Part shown: one piece after another, positions 5,749 through 5,855 of the stretch | How the letters are laid out: each line of letters opens with the position of its first letter | Position numbering within the stretch: the first letter of the stretch is position 1 | DNA from: an uncultured Ruminococcus sp. | Lineage (GTDB): Bacteria; Bacillota; Clostridia; Oscillospirales; Ruminococcaceae | Direction of reading: 5' to 3' | NCBI GenBank assembly: GCA_902464115.1 | Contig: CABQIF010000121.1 | Location: forward strand, 1-5,855 | Length of the DNA: 5,855 bases | Notes under the pieces: generated by a model | The model's input: the letters and a program-made list of their open reading frames with translations, nothing else | The model's database searches: none | What the model was told of the DNA's origin: nothing | Program-made: the position numbers and the translations under genes

Positions 5749-5750
5749 CA

Positions 5751-5782
5751 GTCTCCCTCTTTACGAGGGAGTGGATTGAAAT
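5751..5782 (+). repeat. CRISPR repeat 1 (leader-proximal)
   Basis: This complete 32-nt unit is identical to the next one. As the leader-proximal copy it should be the one duplicated when Cas1-Cas2 inserts a new spacer. Confidence 0.95.
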
Positions 5783-5815
5783 GCCTATTTCTTTACCAGC
5801 TTGCAAGGTGGATCC
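5783..5815 (+). other. CRISPR spacer 1 (33 nt, probably the most recent)
   Basis: The spacer starts GCCTATTTCT and ends GGTGGATCC. All three forward frames and one reverse frame (reading GSTLQAGKEIG) are open over its length, so a coding protospacer is possible but not assignable. I see no matching stretch elsewhere in the window, so there is no local self-target. Confidence 0.93.
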
Positions 5816-5847
5816 GTCTCCCTCTTTACGAGGGAGTGGATTGAAAT
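5816..5847 (+). repeat. CRISPR repeat 2
   Basis: All 32 bases are identical to repeat 1, which suggests an undegraded leader end. Eight nt of the next spacer (CCACACTT) follow before the window ends. Confidence 0.95.
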
Positions 5848-5855
5848 CCACACTT

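Larger units (their letters stand above)
5553..5750 (+). promoter_or_regulatory. CRISPR leader between cas2 and the array
   Basis: These 198 nt contain no convincing gene. The region becomes very AT-rich toward the array. Leaders hold the pre-crRNA promoter and the site where Cas1-Cas2 recognises the first repeat. Visible structure includes a stem at 5572-5614, the direct repeat GAA(G/A)TGTGCATAAA at 5582-5595 and 5698-5711, an AT-rich hairpin at 5684-5711 and an 11-bp tandem repeat at 5724-5747. No stem followed by a T-run is present, so the operon transcript may continue into the array. Position next to the array end adjoining cas2, and upstream of repeats written in the GAAAT-at-3'-end orientation, supports the leader call. 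Confidence 0.85.
5751..5855 (+). CRISPR. Start of a type I-C CRISPR array (two repeats, one full spacer; cut by the window edge)
   Basis: Two identical 32-nt repeats begin at 5751 and 5816, a 65-bp period, separated by a 33-nt spacer; a second spacer begins at 5848 and is cut after 8 nt. The repeat begins GTCTCCCTC and ends GGATTGAAAT. It has a perfect 7-bp stem, CTCCCTC (5753-5759) and GAGGGAG (5765-5771), with the 5-nt loop TTTAC, as expected for I-C. Cleavage by Cas5c after the stem would leave the 11-nt handle TGGATTGAAAT. The array reads in the same direction as the cas genes and the leader lies on its left, so spacer 1 should be the newest. The array length cannot be seen. Confidence 0.97.

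Noticed and set aside
1..5855. A new or hybrid defence system, toxin gene or mobile element within the operon
   Set aside because: All coding space is filled by canonical I-C genes in the usual order; no extra gene, transposase, terminal repeat or tRNA is visible.

Overview
The window holds the adaptation and effector part of a type I-C (Dvulg/Csd-type) CRISPR-Cas locus, all on the + strand, followed by its leader and the first units of its CRISPR array. The order is cas5c, cas8c (csd1), cas7c (csd2), cas4, cas1, cas2, leader, array. The proteins, their order and the repeat ending in GGATTGAAAT all match the I-C subtype. The moderately AT-rich sequence, strong AGGAGG-type ribosome binding sites, GTG/TTG starts and protein wording suggest a low-to-mid GC Firmicute, probably a Clostridia gut-type bacterium. 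I cannot name a species.

Layout: 17-769 cas5c (crRNA-processing and handle-binding subunit); 750-2708 cas8c (large subunit), which contains a well-placed internal start at 2298 predicted to give the separate small subunit Cas11c (136 aa); 2705-3556 cas7c (backbone); 3553-4227 cas4; 4224-5255 cas1; 5262-5552 cas2; 5553-5750 leader; 5751-5855 two 32-nt repeats, one complete 33-nt spacer and the first 8 nt of the next. The genes overlap by 4 nt (ATGA) or about 20 nt, or are 6 nt apart, so they read as one translationally coupled operon. cas3, the helicase-nuclease of the subtype, is not in the window. The usual I-C order would put it just left of position 1.

How the parts work together (family knowledge): Cas4-Cas1-Cas2 select, trim and integrate spacers at the leader end. 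The array transcript is cut by Cas5c at the base of the repeat hairpin, leaving an 11-nt 5' handle. Cas5c, Cas7c, Cas8c and Cas11c form Cascade on the crRNA and recruit Cas3 to degrade the target. The residues visible here (Cas5c Y51/K121/H122, Cas4 four cysteines and RecB-type motifs, Cas1 E166/H234/D246, Cas2 D8) suggest every protein is intact.

The system itself is well known. The parts worth a second look are the internal cas11c start and several structured elements in the 198-nt leader: a 9-bp stem just after cas2, a 13/14-nt direct repeat 116 bp apart, an AT-rich hairpin, and an 11-bp-period tandem repeat that is also an inverted repeat, ending 2-3 nt before the first repeat.
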